NCBI GenBank assembly: GCA_037447605.1
Contig: CM074809.1
Coordinates: forward strand, 62,001-126,000
Reading direction: 5' to 3'
Origin: Zygnema circumcarinatum
Taxonomy: Eukaryota; Streptophyta; Zygnematophyceae; Zygnematales; Zygnemataceae
DNA: 64,000 nt
The position numbers and the translations under genes were made by a program. Of the stretch, positions 22,805 through 36,669 are shown piece by piece. The notes beneath the pieces were generated by a model that did no database searches, had not been told where the DNA came from, and saw nothing but the letters and a program-made list of their open reading frames with translations. The stretch's first letter is position 1. The number at the start of each line of letters is the position of its first letter.

Positions 22805-25800
22805 TTACGATGTTTCGGTCGGTCGCCTGCTGAGGTGGACACCCTTGGGACTGGGCCGCAGCCAAAGGGGGGACAGACTGTCGGGCCCGCACGTGTCCAC
22901 AAAGGGCACGAGCACGCGGAGGTCCTTCCTGCGCGGGTCCGCGGCATCCGCGCCGTACGTCTCCAAGACCTTGCGGAGGGCGACCTGAGTGTTGATTAGT
23001 GCGGCTTCTCGTGAAGGCAGCGGCTCCGAGGTGGCCAATGAGAGGCCGCCCAGCCTCGCCATGCCGTCCCCATTCCCGTCCCCTGCCTGCTGCCCTTTTC
23101 CACTCGCATCCGCGACAGCAAATCGCTTTGCGAGGACCGAAGCAGTCGGAGCAGACGCCTGTGTACTCCTCAGCATTGCGTCGAGGACACTCTGCACTTC
23201 ATTTCGGCAGGAATGGCTGTCCAAAAACTGGGACACCGTGGCGTAGAGCTGAGGGATCTGAAGGGGGTCCGCAGGAGTGTGGGCGAAGAGGCAGCGCAGG
23301 AAGAACAGGACAGGTCGTTGGTATTCCACAGGCCCCTTCTCCAGCAGGCGCACTAAGTGCCCCAGAGCAAGGCCGGAATATCGCGGAAACCACTCGCGAC
23401 ACAGGAGGGGGGCCGTCCTCTCTAGCAGCTCCTCTGGCTTCGCCAAACGACCCTCTGCAAACGCCGTAAACACGTTGCCCAGTTCCTGCAAACCGCCACA
23501 CAAGATGGAATTCAACCTGGGGCTCCGTTGAAAGCAGCGGCATTTTCCGTAAATGACCAATGCGAGTAGCCGCATCTCCATCCAGTTTGGAATAAGTTCC
23601 ATCCTACAGTGAGTCCATGATTCTCAAGAATTGGTCGTTTCTCTCACTCTTTCACCCACTTCTCTTCCCTCCACACCCACCTCCCAGATCTCTCTCTCTC
23701 TCCCCCTCTCTCGTCCCCTTTCCCTCTCTCATTCCCGACGCACCTGAAGGCCTTGTCGAACGCAACACTGTGCAAGATTGGACGCGACAGAGACCGCTTG
23801 CGGAAGCTCATGGTCGAGCGTCGAAGTTAGAAGGAGCCCAAGCTGAGGGGAGGTCCCCAGGGGACGCTGCAGCTGAAGGAACAGCCATGGCAGCAATCCC
23901 ACGCAGTGCATGAGCAGGCGGGACTGGCTGCTCCCTAGCAGACGGTCGCAAGAGAGGAGGGTGACCCGCGAGAGCACCGCTATGGCTGCGTCGTGGCTCA
24001 CAGCCGACATGAGGCCCTTCAGGACCAATGGCTGCAGACCCTCAAAGGCCACCCCTTGTGCCTCCTGCTGCCTCTCCCTCCCGGGGGCTCCCTCTTCCAA
24101 GGGTTCAGGACCGCCTGCTCCGCCTGTGTTTGGCCCATCAGCTTGGTTCATTCCCAAGGGAGTGGGAGTGGGAGTGGGAGGGGGAGAGGGAGGGGTAGCC
24201 CTCCGCTCCCCTTCTCCGCTGGGCGGGGTGGTCTCATCGCGGGGCATGGACGAGAGGAGGACGCTCTCATGGGTCGGGTCACCGAGAGGGAGTCGATCGA
24301 GAATTCTAATAAGCAGCATAAGCGCGTTGGTGTATATGTGGACAAAGTCAGTATGCAGGAGCGCCACACAGCCCCAAAAGAGCTGAGGATAAAGAATAAT
24401 CTTTTCGGGCTCCATGATCTCGACCATCACCTACAGCCAAATCCAACGAACGTGATCCTCACACATGGTTACAAGCCACCAGATGATTCCCTTGCCTCGT
24501 TGCTTTCACTCCTTCTACTCATAGGCTCGTCGGAGGGCTGCAGCAGAGAACCAACTGCAGAGATGCATCCGCCGGCTACTAGCTGAGAAAGGACTGCTGA
24601 ATCAGATACTGCTAGTACACTATCGTTATGAACAGAAAATTAAAACACACAAAAAAAAGGAAGAAAAATACAAAAGGGCGAAGAAGACAGAAACACCCTG
24701 GGTGAAGAATTAGTCTTACGAGAAGTGGAATCCATGTTGCAAGTTCGTCTGCATGCAACTATGCGAGCTCACCTGCAAACTGAGGATGATCTCCTGGACA
24801 GCCCCGAGCACCGGCAGCGACATGTGGCAGAAGCAGCGGTGCAGGCAGCGCAGCAGCGCAACGCAGCGGTCGGCCGTCACCGCCGGTCGGAGGGCGCGGA
24901 AGATCTGATGGGAGCGGCAGGACACGTGGCGGGAGGAGCACTCCATGGCCCACTTCAGGGCCTCCTCGCCCCACCTCTCCCGCAGGTCGCCCTGCACAGA
25001 GCGACCCGTCCTTCCTATTCTCGTTTCAGCATATGTAAAACAAACATGCAATGCATGCAGCCTGAAGATTAAGTATGGCAGATAATACAGGAATGACCGG
25101 AAGTAACGACGATGTGACACTGGGAGCAATTGGATGAGGACCTGGAAAAAAATGGCATCCACAACGCTGAGGACGAGGGACGCAAGAAGGGCTGCGCTTG
25201 GCAGCTGCGTGCGAGCGAGAGTGATACCCTCGCTCTCCCACATGAGACTCCCCTGCTTGGCTTGGAGATACTTGATCAGGCTCACAACCTGCACCCCCTC
25301 CGATTCGTTTGCACCTCAGCGCTTGTTGCCCTCTCCCTCTCCCTCCTCTCCCTCTCCCTCTCCCTCTCTCTCCCTCTCCCTCTCCCTCTCCCTCTCCTCT
25401 CCCTCTCCCTCTCCCTCTCCCTCTCCCTCTCCCTCTCCCTCTCCTCTCCCTCTCCCTCTCCCTCTCCCTCTCCCTCTCCCTCCCTCTCCCTCCTCCCTCT
25501 CCCTCTCCCTCTCCCTCTCCCTCTCCCTCCTCCTCTCCCTCTCCCTCTCCCTCTCTCCTCTCCTCTCCCTCTCCCGCTCCCTCTCCCTCTCCCTCTCCCT
25601 CTCCCTCTCCCTCTCCTCTCCCTCTCCCTCTCCCTCTCCCTCTCCCTCTCCCTCTCCCTCTCCCTCTCCTCTCCCTCTCCCTCTCCCTCTCCTCTCCCTC
25701 TCCCTCTCCCTCTCCCTCTCCCTCTCCCTCTCCCTCTCCCTCTCCCTCTCCTCTCCCTCTCCCTCTCCCTCTCCCTCTCCCTCTCCCACTCCCTCTCCCT

Positions 25801-28800
25801 CGCCCTCTCCCTCTCCCCCTCCCACTCTCCACTGCCACAAGTCTCCGGAAAAAGCAGTAGTCGAAGCACCTGCTGCTTGTACTGGCCGTCCCCCTGGTCC
25901 CGCCCGTCGTAGAGCTCCAGGTGGCGGCCCGCGAGCGCGTAGAGCAGGTTCACGAGGAGCTGCTGCGCGTGCTGCAGCACGATGGCCTCCACGCTGTCCA
26001 TGCTCACGAACGCCACGTGGAAAAGGAGGGGAAGGTGCCCGCGGAAATCTTCGTCGTTTTCGTATGCGATTTCGGCCAATAGAATGAGGCCGATGTCTGC
26101 TCTTGACAGCCAATGCTGTGCGGGCAAATGTTCCCTCCGCGGGATGGGGCCCTTGAGAGTCGGTGCACCGTCCACATGGAACGCCATCCCTTCAGTTCCA
26201 GTTCCGATGCCGTCAAACCAGGGTCCATCTCCACTCTCTCGCGACAGATGTCCACTGCTGTTGCTCACCTGTTCCGAGCAGCTTCCGCAGTTTCAATGAC
26301 AGGCGAAAAACTTACAGCCCAAGATTTGACGTTTGCGCCGACAAGAACCATACCGAACACTTGCCTCAGTCGCATGCAGAGAACATCTCAAACTGATGCC
26401 CCCAATCCACGTCTCAGCACCTTCCCCGCCCTTGAGAAGCGGCGATCCAAGGACCTAAACTCATCGCAGCTTTGCATATTGTGGTACAAGGCAAAGGCTA
26501 AACGAAGAGCCGGCGGCCGAGGAAGATCTTGTAAGAAGATAAGAAGATATATATAAGAAGATACATACTGACCGGGACTAAACTGCCGGTCGACCTCGCG
26601 GACGTGCGCTGGGATTCTGCATTCCACTGGGCCAGCCTTCCGAGGGTTCCGTGGCGGTGCCATGGAATTCCAAAGCTGCCGCTCCCTCCCTTCCAAGTGG
26701 GGGCCGAGGCCTCCACTCCGTGAAGCATCCGGGGAGAGAGGGTGGGCGTTGTCGTGTCCTGCCAGAAAGTCGGTAGCCCTCTTTCATTTGCCAGAATTTG
26801 CTTTTCGACCCTATATATGTACACTTCAGAAAGTATAGATCAAAGGTTTAAACATGAGTACAGGATGGGCGATTTTCAATAGAGGCAGCAGGCATGCCTG
26901 TGGTAGAGCGAAGCCCTGTGAAAACTCGAGGCCCGGAGTAGTCTCCAGCTCGCCGGTGATGGCCTCCATAGTGCGCTTCAATTCCGCCTCCGCGTCTTCC
27001 TCCAGGAGGCGCTGCGCGAGCTCATACACCTGCCCTCCAAATTTTTTGAAAAGGGGCTTAAAAATTAGAAGATAACTCGCACCGAGGGGGCAGAAAGAGA
27101 CGAGAACGAAACTGACATTCTTTTTTTTCAGTCGCTTCAAAGATGACAGGGCAATCTACCAGCTGATCGATCGTCTGTTGCGGCGATATGCGAGCAAGGT
27201 ACAGGCTGACACGTTTCGCCACACTGAAGTACGTTGCCAGAGCACCGCTGATTTCTCCGGACGCATTCGAGTCGCAGTCTTCAATGCCCTGCCATGGCTT
27301 TCACAGGTTAGCCTTCACCCCATCCGCATTCGCAACAACATGACTCGAGCGGATTTTAACGTTTTCCAGGGCATGCATGCTCTGTATGTGCCACCTTAGA
27401 GATGAGGAAGTTGAGGACAGGGACGATGTTGCGCGACTTGGCGGCGATGGTCGACCAGAGCTTCTCGATCTCGTCAGGGAATTGGTCCCCGTGCCGCCAC
27501 GTCACATAGTACAGACTCTTCAGCAGACGCTCACTCCACCCCGAGTCCCATAACGCGACCAGGTTCAGGTTCTCCATCCACGGGGCCATGCAAGTCAGGA
27601 CCTGCACGAACCTGCCCGCTTTCAGAGGATAGACAGCAAGCAGACATGCATGCATGCATGCTCACATAGCTTCCAAGAGATTGTTCCGGGGGATCTGTCA
27701 GACAAAGCCCCATCGACAGCCCTGACGCATGCAGCAAACCCTGTGTAGATCACCTGATGTTGAGCAATTATGTCCACAGCATCCAGTTGCCGTTGCATAA
27801 TCTCTTCACAGAGCAGCTCGCTGAGCTCAGGATGCTCCCTCGCCAGCTTGGCGCTGAGCTGGTATTGGAACTGCTGGTAGGAGTCCGGGAGGGAGCCCAC
27901 CACCGCCGCCCTGTACCGCCCTGTGCGACCCCCCTCGCCATCTTCCGACCACTCGCGCAGCGATAGTGTCTCCAACATCCGCAACGCGCTGTCTCTGATT
28001 TGGCGGGAGGGGTCCACCACCTGCACATTACAGTACATGGCTAGCCTGCTTTAGGAAAGGCGAGCCTCAAAACTTGAATTAGGGTTGCAGGTCTCTGTCC
28101 ATGTAACGATATGTTGAAAAAGTGGCTTCACCTTGTAGAGGATAACACTGAGCAGGCGCTGCGGCTGGCAGTGCGGGCACTCGTAGCGCATGTACACCTC
28201 GGCCAGGACGGTATAAAAGCAATCTGCTAAAGTCGTGTCTGCATTATAGCACTGCACCCCCCACGGCCCAAATTTGTTTCATTACCTTTCGTTGCTGCGG
28301 GTGACAGAATAGTTCTGAGACATCCTGCAGGTTTGCTGCTATTTCAGGGCAGTCGACAACAGCCACACCTGGTCTATGCATGCCGGAAGAAGGTCCAAAT
28401 TGGTCTGCAGAAGGTTAAGCAGCGCCTCTTTTCCCAGCATGGCTCTCTGCCATGTCCCTCCAACTGCTCCCCGCCGATCTTTGCCGCCTGTTCTGCCTCG
28501 TCTGTTCCCTCTCACAGTGCCGAAACCCAACCTGCCTTGGGGAGACTTTGATGGGCTTCTTGGGCGAGAACGTGTGGGAGAGCCCCTCCCTCTCTGGGAG
28601 GGCTGCGGCACAATCAGAGACTTCACCCACCCTATGACTCGGCCTGTCATCTTGCGCATGCCCTCGTCGATGCAGGGGCCGTAGAGGAGAGCGGCCATGG
28701 CCTTGAGGGACATCCACTGCACACCACCTCATAAGACGATAGACCGGCTCACTTTCTGTTCAACTCACGAAACTGCAGGGGAAGCTCAGACCCCATGAAT

Positions 28801-31800
28801 GAGTAGCCTTCCCATGTATGCAGAATCCCCTAGAGATTATTGGCAAGGCGTAGCATGTACCTCAAGTGCTTCCGCCTGGTCATCGATCTCCTTCTCGAGG
28901 GCCGCCCTCTCCGCCGCGTCTTTTGTCCTGCTTGTCGCCGTCTGCCGCCACCTCTCAATCTCGCGCCTGTACTCCATGGCGCCTGTGCTGCTGTCCTGTC
29001 CGCTCAGACTCCCGCCCCCGCTTGAATCATCGCACCATGTTGCAAAGAGATCAAAAAGCCGCTTCCGCCACCTGCAAATCCCACCAAAACAGGGAACACA
29101 GCATTCGTCAGTGCTAGACATGTAGCAGCACATAACCGAAGGAAGATATCCTCAGTCACAGCGGCCATACTTGTCCGTCCTCTTTCTGTCTGAGGTTGAT
29201 GTTGGTGCATCCCAAACTCTCCACTCCACTGCCGCAAGGGACACTCAAGAACCTCTCTCCTTCCCGTCAACCCCACTCGTGAAAAGATGCAATTCCTCGT
29301 GAAACAGTCTAACCTCCCGGCTTCGTTCCCACTCCCACTCCCAGGCAGAGGCGAGGCCTTGAGCACGCACTTGACGTCGAACTTGTCCGGTGCGGCCGCG
29401 ACCATCTCCTTGGTGAGCGCGCGCACTACGGCCGCGAGCGCGAAGCGGAGGGGCTGGCCGTCCGGGAAGGCGTCCCCCGCGAGCACCGCGACGTGCTGCG
29501 CGGTGTCCCCCACGAACCGCGCGTACTGCTGCCGGAGCCACGCGCGGCTGCGGACCGCGCCCGGCCGGAGGCCCTGGGCGGCCACCCGGTACACCTGGGC
29601 GACGAACACCTTCAGCTCCTCCTTGCGCAGCTTCTGCCCCTGCATGCACCGGAGTGGGACGCACGCACGCACACCAAGGCTTGCACTCAGAGGACTGTTA
29701 CTCTGCTTCGTACGGTGGGTCATGCGAGAAACGCGGAAAGGCAGGAAACGAGGGCGGAGAGAGTGAAGCACGGAGAAGCAGACAGGCAGGTAAAGAGGGA
29801 GAAATAGAATTGTGTGTATGTACATATATACAAAAGAGACACGTGGCAAACGATAGACGGCAGCTTCTGTTGGGGCCACCCTGCTGCTGTCACCTTCCAT
29901 TTGCGACTCTCCATTTCCAAGGTGACATCTTCAGCCCATCCACCAAGCTCCGTCATCATTGTCTCGCAAATCGCGGAATGAGAATTTCCCATCGCCATGG
30001 ACGCGGCATGCTGCACACGCAGACATACCCCTCTGCCATGTCAGGTAGACATAACGCAGCCGAGAAGAGACGTGACGACGACGGCAGCAGCAGCAGCAGC
30101 AGCAGCAATAGCCCCAACAGGCGGGGCCCCATACCAGCGCCCCCTCGATGCCCATGCGCGCGAGCAGCAGGACGCGGCGGAGGAGGTCCTGGGCGGACTG
30201 CAGGCCCCCGTCCGGCGCGTCCTCGGGGGGACACGCACAGGCGAACATGGCGTACAGCTCCCACTGCTCCAACCGGGCCTCGCTGTCAAGGGCCCACGCG
30301 CCCTTGCTGCTGCTGCTGCTGTTGCCGCTGCTGCCGCTGCCGGCCTCTGAGGGGTCCGGACCTTTCAGACGGTGGGTAACTATTTCCTGCCTGCCGCGTG
30401 TCAGACAAAATCCGCCACTTGTCACCCTCACTGGACGGACAGCAGCAGACGAAACGATGCTTTGAGAAAGCAAGGTTTTTGAGCCTGCTGACGACCGGAG
30501 AGGTTCAAGAAATGGATGGGCAAAGGAGAACGCTGAACACACTTTTCCTGCCATGCCATGCTGTGCCATGTATGTGTGTATGTGCGCTTTCATGCAGCAG
30601 AGAGGAAGCGGTCACACACCGTGCCCCCTGGACTGAAGCCGAACAAAGCTCTGCACAGTATTTGACGAGCTCGCTAAGGCAACGCGCCCACCGGCCCCGG
30701 TCCGTGCCCTCCCAAATGCTCAGCAGAGTGACCTCAGGAGGGATGCCCTCCTCCCGGCCAGCGTCTGGAAGCATCTCCTGCCATCTCCCTGTATCCCAAT
30801 AGCACTTCTGCACCACATCATCCTGCACAATCAAACACAACAACCTTGTTAGCTGCACGACTTTTCCCTTTCCTCTTCCTCACATAGCCTCGGCAACCCA
30901 AGGAGAACGTGTGACATCACACAGACGAAGGCCCGAGTTGAGCATGTAAAAACTTAAGAGAAAGCGAGACGAAAGAGCTTGCCCCGCTTTCTTCGATGAC
31001 GTCAATCACATGCGTCACTTCCTCCAATTCCGGCGGGATTTCTCCAAGGTTCGCCGCAGCAAACTCCGCGAGGTCTTGATAGAGGGCCCGTTTACTGCGC
31101 AGGAGGTCCATGGCTGTGCGGCGAACCTGCACGTCATTGGAGCACAAGAACACGAGCCCCGTCGCATCCAATCCCGGAAACTCAAAGCGCGCCATAGTGT
31201 CCGCGTCCATGCCATAGCGGCCGCGCAGGGCAGCTCGGGACCGCGGAGAGCCGCCTTCTGGGGTTGTGCCCCCAGCGGCTGCGGCCACCTGGGCTTCCTG
31301 GGCGAGGCACTGGCGCCACGTCACAAGCAGCTGCACTAGGCGCGCAAGGGAGGTCTGAATCAGGAGGGGATAGTCGTCGGCGATGAGCAGGGTGAAGTCG
31401 ACCATGCCTCGCAGAACTGGAAATCGGCTTCGAGGAAGGTCGCGCATAGTGCGGAACAGAACCTTACACCAAGCATACGTTGAAGAACGCATGTTAGGAG
31501 AAAAGGACCAGTTTTTCTACGCGTGCAAACAATGATGGAGGTGCTCCAATTTGGAAGAAACTTTCCAAGCATATTCTTGGTGAAAGTACACAAGAAGCCA
31601 AACACAACAGTGGGAGCTGAAGTAGGGCTCGTTCGCGCAACAGGCAGACACAGTCCATAAAACGCTGCCTTGGAGTAGAAATTGTAGGAATTGCAGCTGG
31701 GTGATCGACTGTACCTGCACAGCCTCTTCCCGCACACCGGGCTCAGTGCTGATTGTATAGACGGGGATGACTCTTGTCATTCTGTCAGTCCACCACTCCT

Positions 31801-34800
31801 CCGGAATGAGATGAGGGGAACATTTGAGAGCCCATCGGAAGACTTGCCACCCCTGTTGCCGGTCCTTTGTCAGAGGTTCTGTCAACAGCCATAGCAGGAC
31901 AAAACCACCAGCGTCATCCATCTATGGCATATCAGCGCTCACGCTCTCCCTGGACTCTCTAATTATTACTCTTTCCCCTGCCGGGCCTCTGGAGAAAATT
32001 CCTAATTCAACAGATCACAAGCATGTCCGATTCCCTCAAATCCCAAAGGCTTCATATGCAAGGACTGGCTGGCACGCATCCAAGTTTCTAACTGCAGTTC
32101 AAAGCTTGACATATAATCGCATGAATGTTGCCGTGTATCCCGTCCTAAAGAATTTCTGTAGTGTTACGTCGCACACCCCTCACCTATGAGCGGCTTGGGA
32201 GAGACCAAAAGCATAGGCGAGAATGAATTGTGGCACTGCTTGATGATGGTGCCCAAACACGCTCGCACTTTCTCCATGTGGGGGGCGAGAAGGGCCATAT
32301 CCCAGGCCCCTATGCTTCCCCTCCCATAGTCTCCGGAGCCAATGGCCCGTCTCCTCCATCCCCCGGGCAGGGAGGGAGGGCGGGCCCTCTGCTGCTGCCT
32401 GAGGGCTCCCCCGTTCGAGGACTCGCTCTCGCCCCCAAGGAGAGACCCTTCCCCGGGGTGGGCGGTGCTCTGAACTACGGCGAGGAGGGCGCGGAGGCCA
32501 ATCACCTGCACGCATGCACAGGGCTGCCCACAATTCGGTACGATGCGGGATATGCGAAAGAAATGCAAAGCCAGTGTCAAGACGAATGTTAAATTCGCGC
32601 TTCAATAAAGCGGGGCGAGTTGGGAACAGAGAAGCAATGGGGAGGGGCTACCGACTTTGGCCTCGCCGAGGCCCGGCAGCTTGAGCAGCTCCAGCACGAT
32701 CTCGTTCATGGCAAAGTCCAAGTTGGTGGCCGCAATGGTAGCGCAGAAGTCGACAATGCGGTCGTGCTGCATGTCTTGGGCGAGGGTACCCTTCTTCAGG
32801 CTGGCCATCAGCTGCTTACTGATGCTCTGCACATGGATGCCTCCCACAAATCCCATCCCGCTCCCGTCTCAGTCATCAGAAGCAGACTGTGATAGAACTA
32901 AAGAAGTGAAGTGAAGTAAAGACGGCAGTCAGCGGCTGATTGTCTGCTGAGCTTTTAGATTCAAGAGAGTCACTTCTTGCAGGCAATTGAGTGCCTCAAT
33001 TCTGAATACTCAGCCCATACAGCCGGACTGCCACCTAAGTAGATTGAGCGTGGACTTTGGCAGTTTGTCTTGCTCACCTGCAAAACATCCCACACTTCAC
33101 GCTTTGCGTGGAGGTAGGCGTAGACGCTGAGATAAAAGTGGGTGAGGCGATGGAGACAGTCGAGTGCCACCCCTCGGTGGTTCTTCTCCTGCACATTCTC
33201 AGTCATGGAAACTGTCGGTCAGGTCTCGGTTACACTTTTTAGTTTCCTTGACACCTCTGCGCCCGTGACACGAAAAAAATGCCGTAGAGGAGGAAGGTAA
33301 GAGCCCTTGCGGGAGTGTGACCATCGAACTAGCATATAGCATGAGAGGGTTGGATCGAATACACACCCTGAGCTGCTTAAAAAGCATCTCAAGATAGGGA
33401 GAAAACGATTTCTCGAACGACTGCTGATCGCCCAAGCACAGCAGCAGAGTTATTAAAGGATATGCCACCTGCAGTGAAGCAGAATTCGAAGTCAACTTCT
33501 TCGTCATATTTCGTACTCCAAAAGCAGTAGAACAAAGAAGGAAGAGTAGCCTAAAACGGAACACAGAAATCAGCTCTCAAGTCTTGTAGACCTCATGCAA
33601 AAGAAATCCCCTCCTCTCCTAAAGAGACTGACCTGCATGTGCCGCGACTGTTTGTCCATCTGGAGAGTGAGCGTGCTCTGCTTCTCCATCCATGCAAAGA
33701 GCTGTGCACGTAGCTGCAGCACCGCCGCGTTCCAAGAAATGACCGCGTCCCCGCCGGTCCGGGGCGGCCATTGCCCGCGAGGGAGCTCCGTGAGGGGGGC
33801 GAGGACACCGGCCAGCATGGTGCACAGCGCGTGCTGAACCTCGGTCTTCTTCTTAGAGGGAGCTCTGCTCAGGGGATTGGCTCTCATCAAAAAGCCTCTC
33901 GACGCCAAGATCTCGCTTGCCGTGTTCATCTGCATGGAATCTAGAATCGCTTCTTGATAACTGGAGTAGGAATGCTCTTCAAGGACTAGCATAGGCTCAG
34001 CAATGGACCTGGGTTTGTGGCCAAATGCAGTGAGGGTGCTAATGAACAAATTCAATATGAAAGTGGCGCAGGTTTTCTGACAGCTATATGAATGCACAAA
34101 ACGTACTGAGAGTCTGATGAACCGCATCCCATGAATGAGAGTGAGGAGCTCGGAGCGAACAAGCAGGAAGTCATAGCGTTGGTTCTTCAGGTCCAACGCG
34201 AGACGGTCGGCTCCCCGGAATATGTCAAGGACCGGTATGTGACGAGCACTCGGCAAATCATATCGCATGCTGGGGGGGTCAGATGCGCGAGCATCGACCT
34301 CAAGGAAAAAGCGCGGGATGAGGGTATGGAACCTACAGCAACAAAATGCAGGGCCTCATTTCGGGAAAAAGGAGGGGTGAAAAAGGGGGGGAAAGGGGGG
34401 AGAGATGGGGGGATCACTTTTACTCGCATAATTGTTTCCCATTGGAGAGGTGAGATAGCGTTTACACATTGAATCTGCTCTATAAGTTCCACCAAACTAC
34501 AGGTTTTTGCTGGTCATATATCATCCGTTTGCACCAGTGAGAACAATTCATTCTTTTTTTCTTCTTCTCAAGCGTCGATGCTTTCTACTTTGGATACAAG
34601 TTCACGAAAGGCTTTATTTCTCAGAGCCCCGATTATTCTTTTTCGTTTTCAAGATTTTGGCTTCATGAGCTTTTAACTAGATAACTTTTTTATTCACTTA
34701 ATCAAGACAGTCAAGACTTTTCTAGCTTTGCTAATGGACGACATGAGAACATAAAGGAGCGCACTTACCGCCTCGTTGACAAGGCACCTGCAAGCTGCGC

Positions 34801-36648
34801 CACATAATCAAGCAGGAGGGCCCGAAGGTCCAACAATGCTGGAAACTCCACTAGCGGTACACATCTGTAATATGCCAAATCGCGTCACAGAGCCCAAAAA
34901 AGTCGTTCGTCAGAAAAATATAGTCACCACTAGGGAAGATGAATCAAGCAGGAAGGAGGCCATTAAGGAAATGACAAAAGAGGTCTTCTGCGAAAGAAGA
35001 TGCGCAGGAGAATGGCAAGAACAGAGGAATGAACCAACAGAGTCTTCCAGAGTTTTTGGTGTGAACCTGTCAGCGTGGATGAGCCAATCGAACACAAAAT
35101 CTTCAAGGGCAGACCACATCTCATCTGCCACGCAACCAATCTTCAAGTTAGAACAGAGAGTCACTGACAGTGTCAATCAGTACACACTGGGACAAACAGA
35201 ATGATCGTGACATCAACCGCTTGCTCGTCTTTGGAGAACGAAGCAAAAACATGAAATGTTACTACGCATACAACATCGAAGCTTCCAACTTACCCGACAG
35301 TCCCCGCAGAGGGCAACATTCAACAAAGCGAACACAGGTAGAAGTGAAGACACACTCGACAGCCAGCTGCAGCACAAAGACGAAGTCAGCGGTAACGCAG
35401 AAGGCGACAGCCGCGCAAGCACAATAGCATTTCGGGACAGAAAGCTAATTAACTTGTCGACCATGGCAGCTGCAGCATGCGCCTACGAACATCCAGAGGT
35501 GGAAATTCTGAGAAATCGGCTTCTAGCTCTCCTCCATAAACCAGTCTGCCTTACATCCATGCAGTAGAAAAAGGCAGAAGGCAGACCTTCCGTTCAATAT
35601 GATGGCTTCCACCACCAGCCTGGGGGGATTCCAAAACTCGGGGCCACTCGCTGCATTTTACTCCACAACGGCAAGGACGTGAGATGAAAGCGTTCAGAGA
35701 GATATCTCCGACATAACAGTCATTCGATGAACCTGCTGAGAAAAAGCTAGAAAGGATGGCAGCATTTGACCGAGACATGCTCATCTCATTTGTCTCAAGT
35801 GATTCAGGGTGCGAGATTAAAAAGACCGTGAGAAATACACATCTTAAAGAATGCTACACACCTTCAAAAAATGTCATATACCTTTCAGGGAAACAAACAT
35901 AAGAGACGGAAATGGGAAGGAGATCTGAAAAGCACTAATACGCCATCATGTATTTCAGAAGCTCAATTCTTCTTGTTGCTACCAAAAACATTAGGGGGAG
36001 CGGGACAGAGGGGGAGGGGGAGGGGGGAAAGGGGAGGGGGGGAGGGCGGAGGGGGGGAGGAGGGAGGAGGTNNNNNNNNNNAGGGGGGGAAGGGGGGAGG
36101 GAGGGCGGAGGGTGGGAAGGGGAGGGGGGATGGGGGAGGGTGGGGAGGGACGAAATGGGAGGAAAAGAAGGATAGAAAAAGCCCACCTTTGTCTCCACTT
36201 GAGTAGTGCTTTGAGAAGAGGCAGTGGTGTGTGTGCAGCTACCATGGCGAGGGAATCCAAAAGTTGATCATATGCCGGGTCCGTGGGCCGCACATGCTGG
36301 GCATCCTGGAAGTTCCAAAATGAAGAGCATGTTAAACTGTGCAAACAACAGCATTTGTGGTTACTCTTTGCCTCTCCTTTTCCGTATTCCCTCGTCTACC
36401 ATCACCCCTCACTTCGCCCCCCTCTCTGTCTACGTCGCTCTTAGAAGAAAAAATGCATGAGACGTAATATGAAAGCTAAACGCAATAGGCATGAGCATAT
36501 CAGGGCTTTGCACCGATGCTTGCGCAGTCTCAATTCTCGCACGAGCGAGAGGCAAAAAGCGGCGGAAGAGAGCGTCCACGATGAGGTCGGCAGGATCTCT
36601 CAGAGCCTTCGCCATGTCCACATCTATGTCTGGCGTCATGGCCGCCAT
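22805..36648 (-). CDS. Furry / cell morphogenesis protein homologue (ARM/HEAT-repeat scaffold)
   Basis: A very large gene of roughly 25-30 exons. The start (MAAMTPDIDVDMAKALR, exon 36648-36514) and next exon (PTDPAYDQLLDSLAMVAAHT, 36305-36187) match the N-terminus of plant Furry-type proteins. Further recognisable exons: LAVECVF...FVECC (35366-35294), ALEDFVFDWLIHAD (to 35067), ANPLSRAPSKKKTEVQHAL (33.9 kb), ECPHCQPQRLLSV (28.2 kb), NIVPVLNFLISK (27.4 kb), ENDEDFRGHLPLLFHVAFVS and QQLLVNLLYALAGRHLELYD (26.0 kb), LLHTDFVHIYTNAL and ESVLLSSMPRDE (24.3 kb), and the last exon from about 23600 to the stop at 22805. Expected size about 2000 residues. In animals and fungi, Furry proteins are large scaffolds for NDR/LATS kinases controlling polarised growth; the plant and algal role is less defined. 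Not all small exons between 36.2 and 34.3 kb were resolved. Confidence 0.88.
25320..25835. repeat. (CCCTCT)n pyrimidine array inside a Furry intron
   Basis: About 515 bp of almost uninterrupted CCCTCT/CTCTCC units on the plus strand, i.e. GAGAGGG on the transcribed strand. It begins a few tens of bases downstream of the exon ending near HLELYDGRDQGDGQYKQ, so it is intronic. The long Ser-Pro-Leu and Gly-Glu-Arg open frames over it come from the repeat. Confidence 0.95.
36072..36081. other. Assembly gap (10 N)
   Basis: Ten N bases within a G-rich purine tract (36000-36160) in a Furry intron. The true length is unknown; the flanking G runs probably caused the break. Confidence 0.98.
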
Positions 36649-36654
36649 GCTAAC

Positions 36655-36669
36655 TTAGGGTTAGGGTTT
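36655..36669 (-). promoter_or_regulatory. Telo-box (AAACCCTAACCCTA) just upstream of the Furry start codon
   Basis: On the transcribed strand the sequence AAACCCTAACCCTAA lies about 7 bases before the Furry ATG (36648). Telo-boxes (AAACCCTA) are common in 5' regions of plant growth-related genes. Here it would lie in the 5' UTR or at the transcription start. Function is inferred. Confidence 0.6.

Noticed and set aside
25026-26268. Large Gly-Arg-Glu or Ser-Pro-Leu rich proteins on both strands
   Set aside because: They come from the CCCTCT array. Only the part from about 26268 down to 25900 is a true Furry exon.
36655-36669. Interstitial telomere
   Set aside because: Only two TTTAGGG-type units are present, and they sit at a start codon; a telo-box is the better reading.
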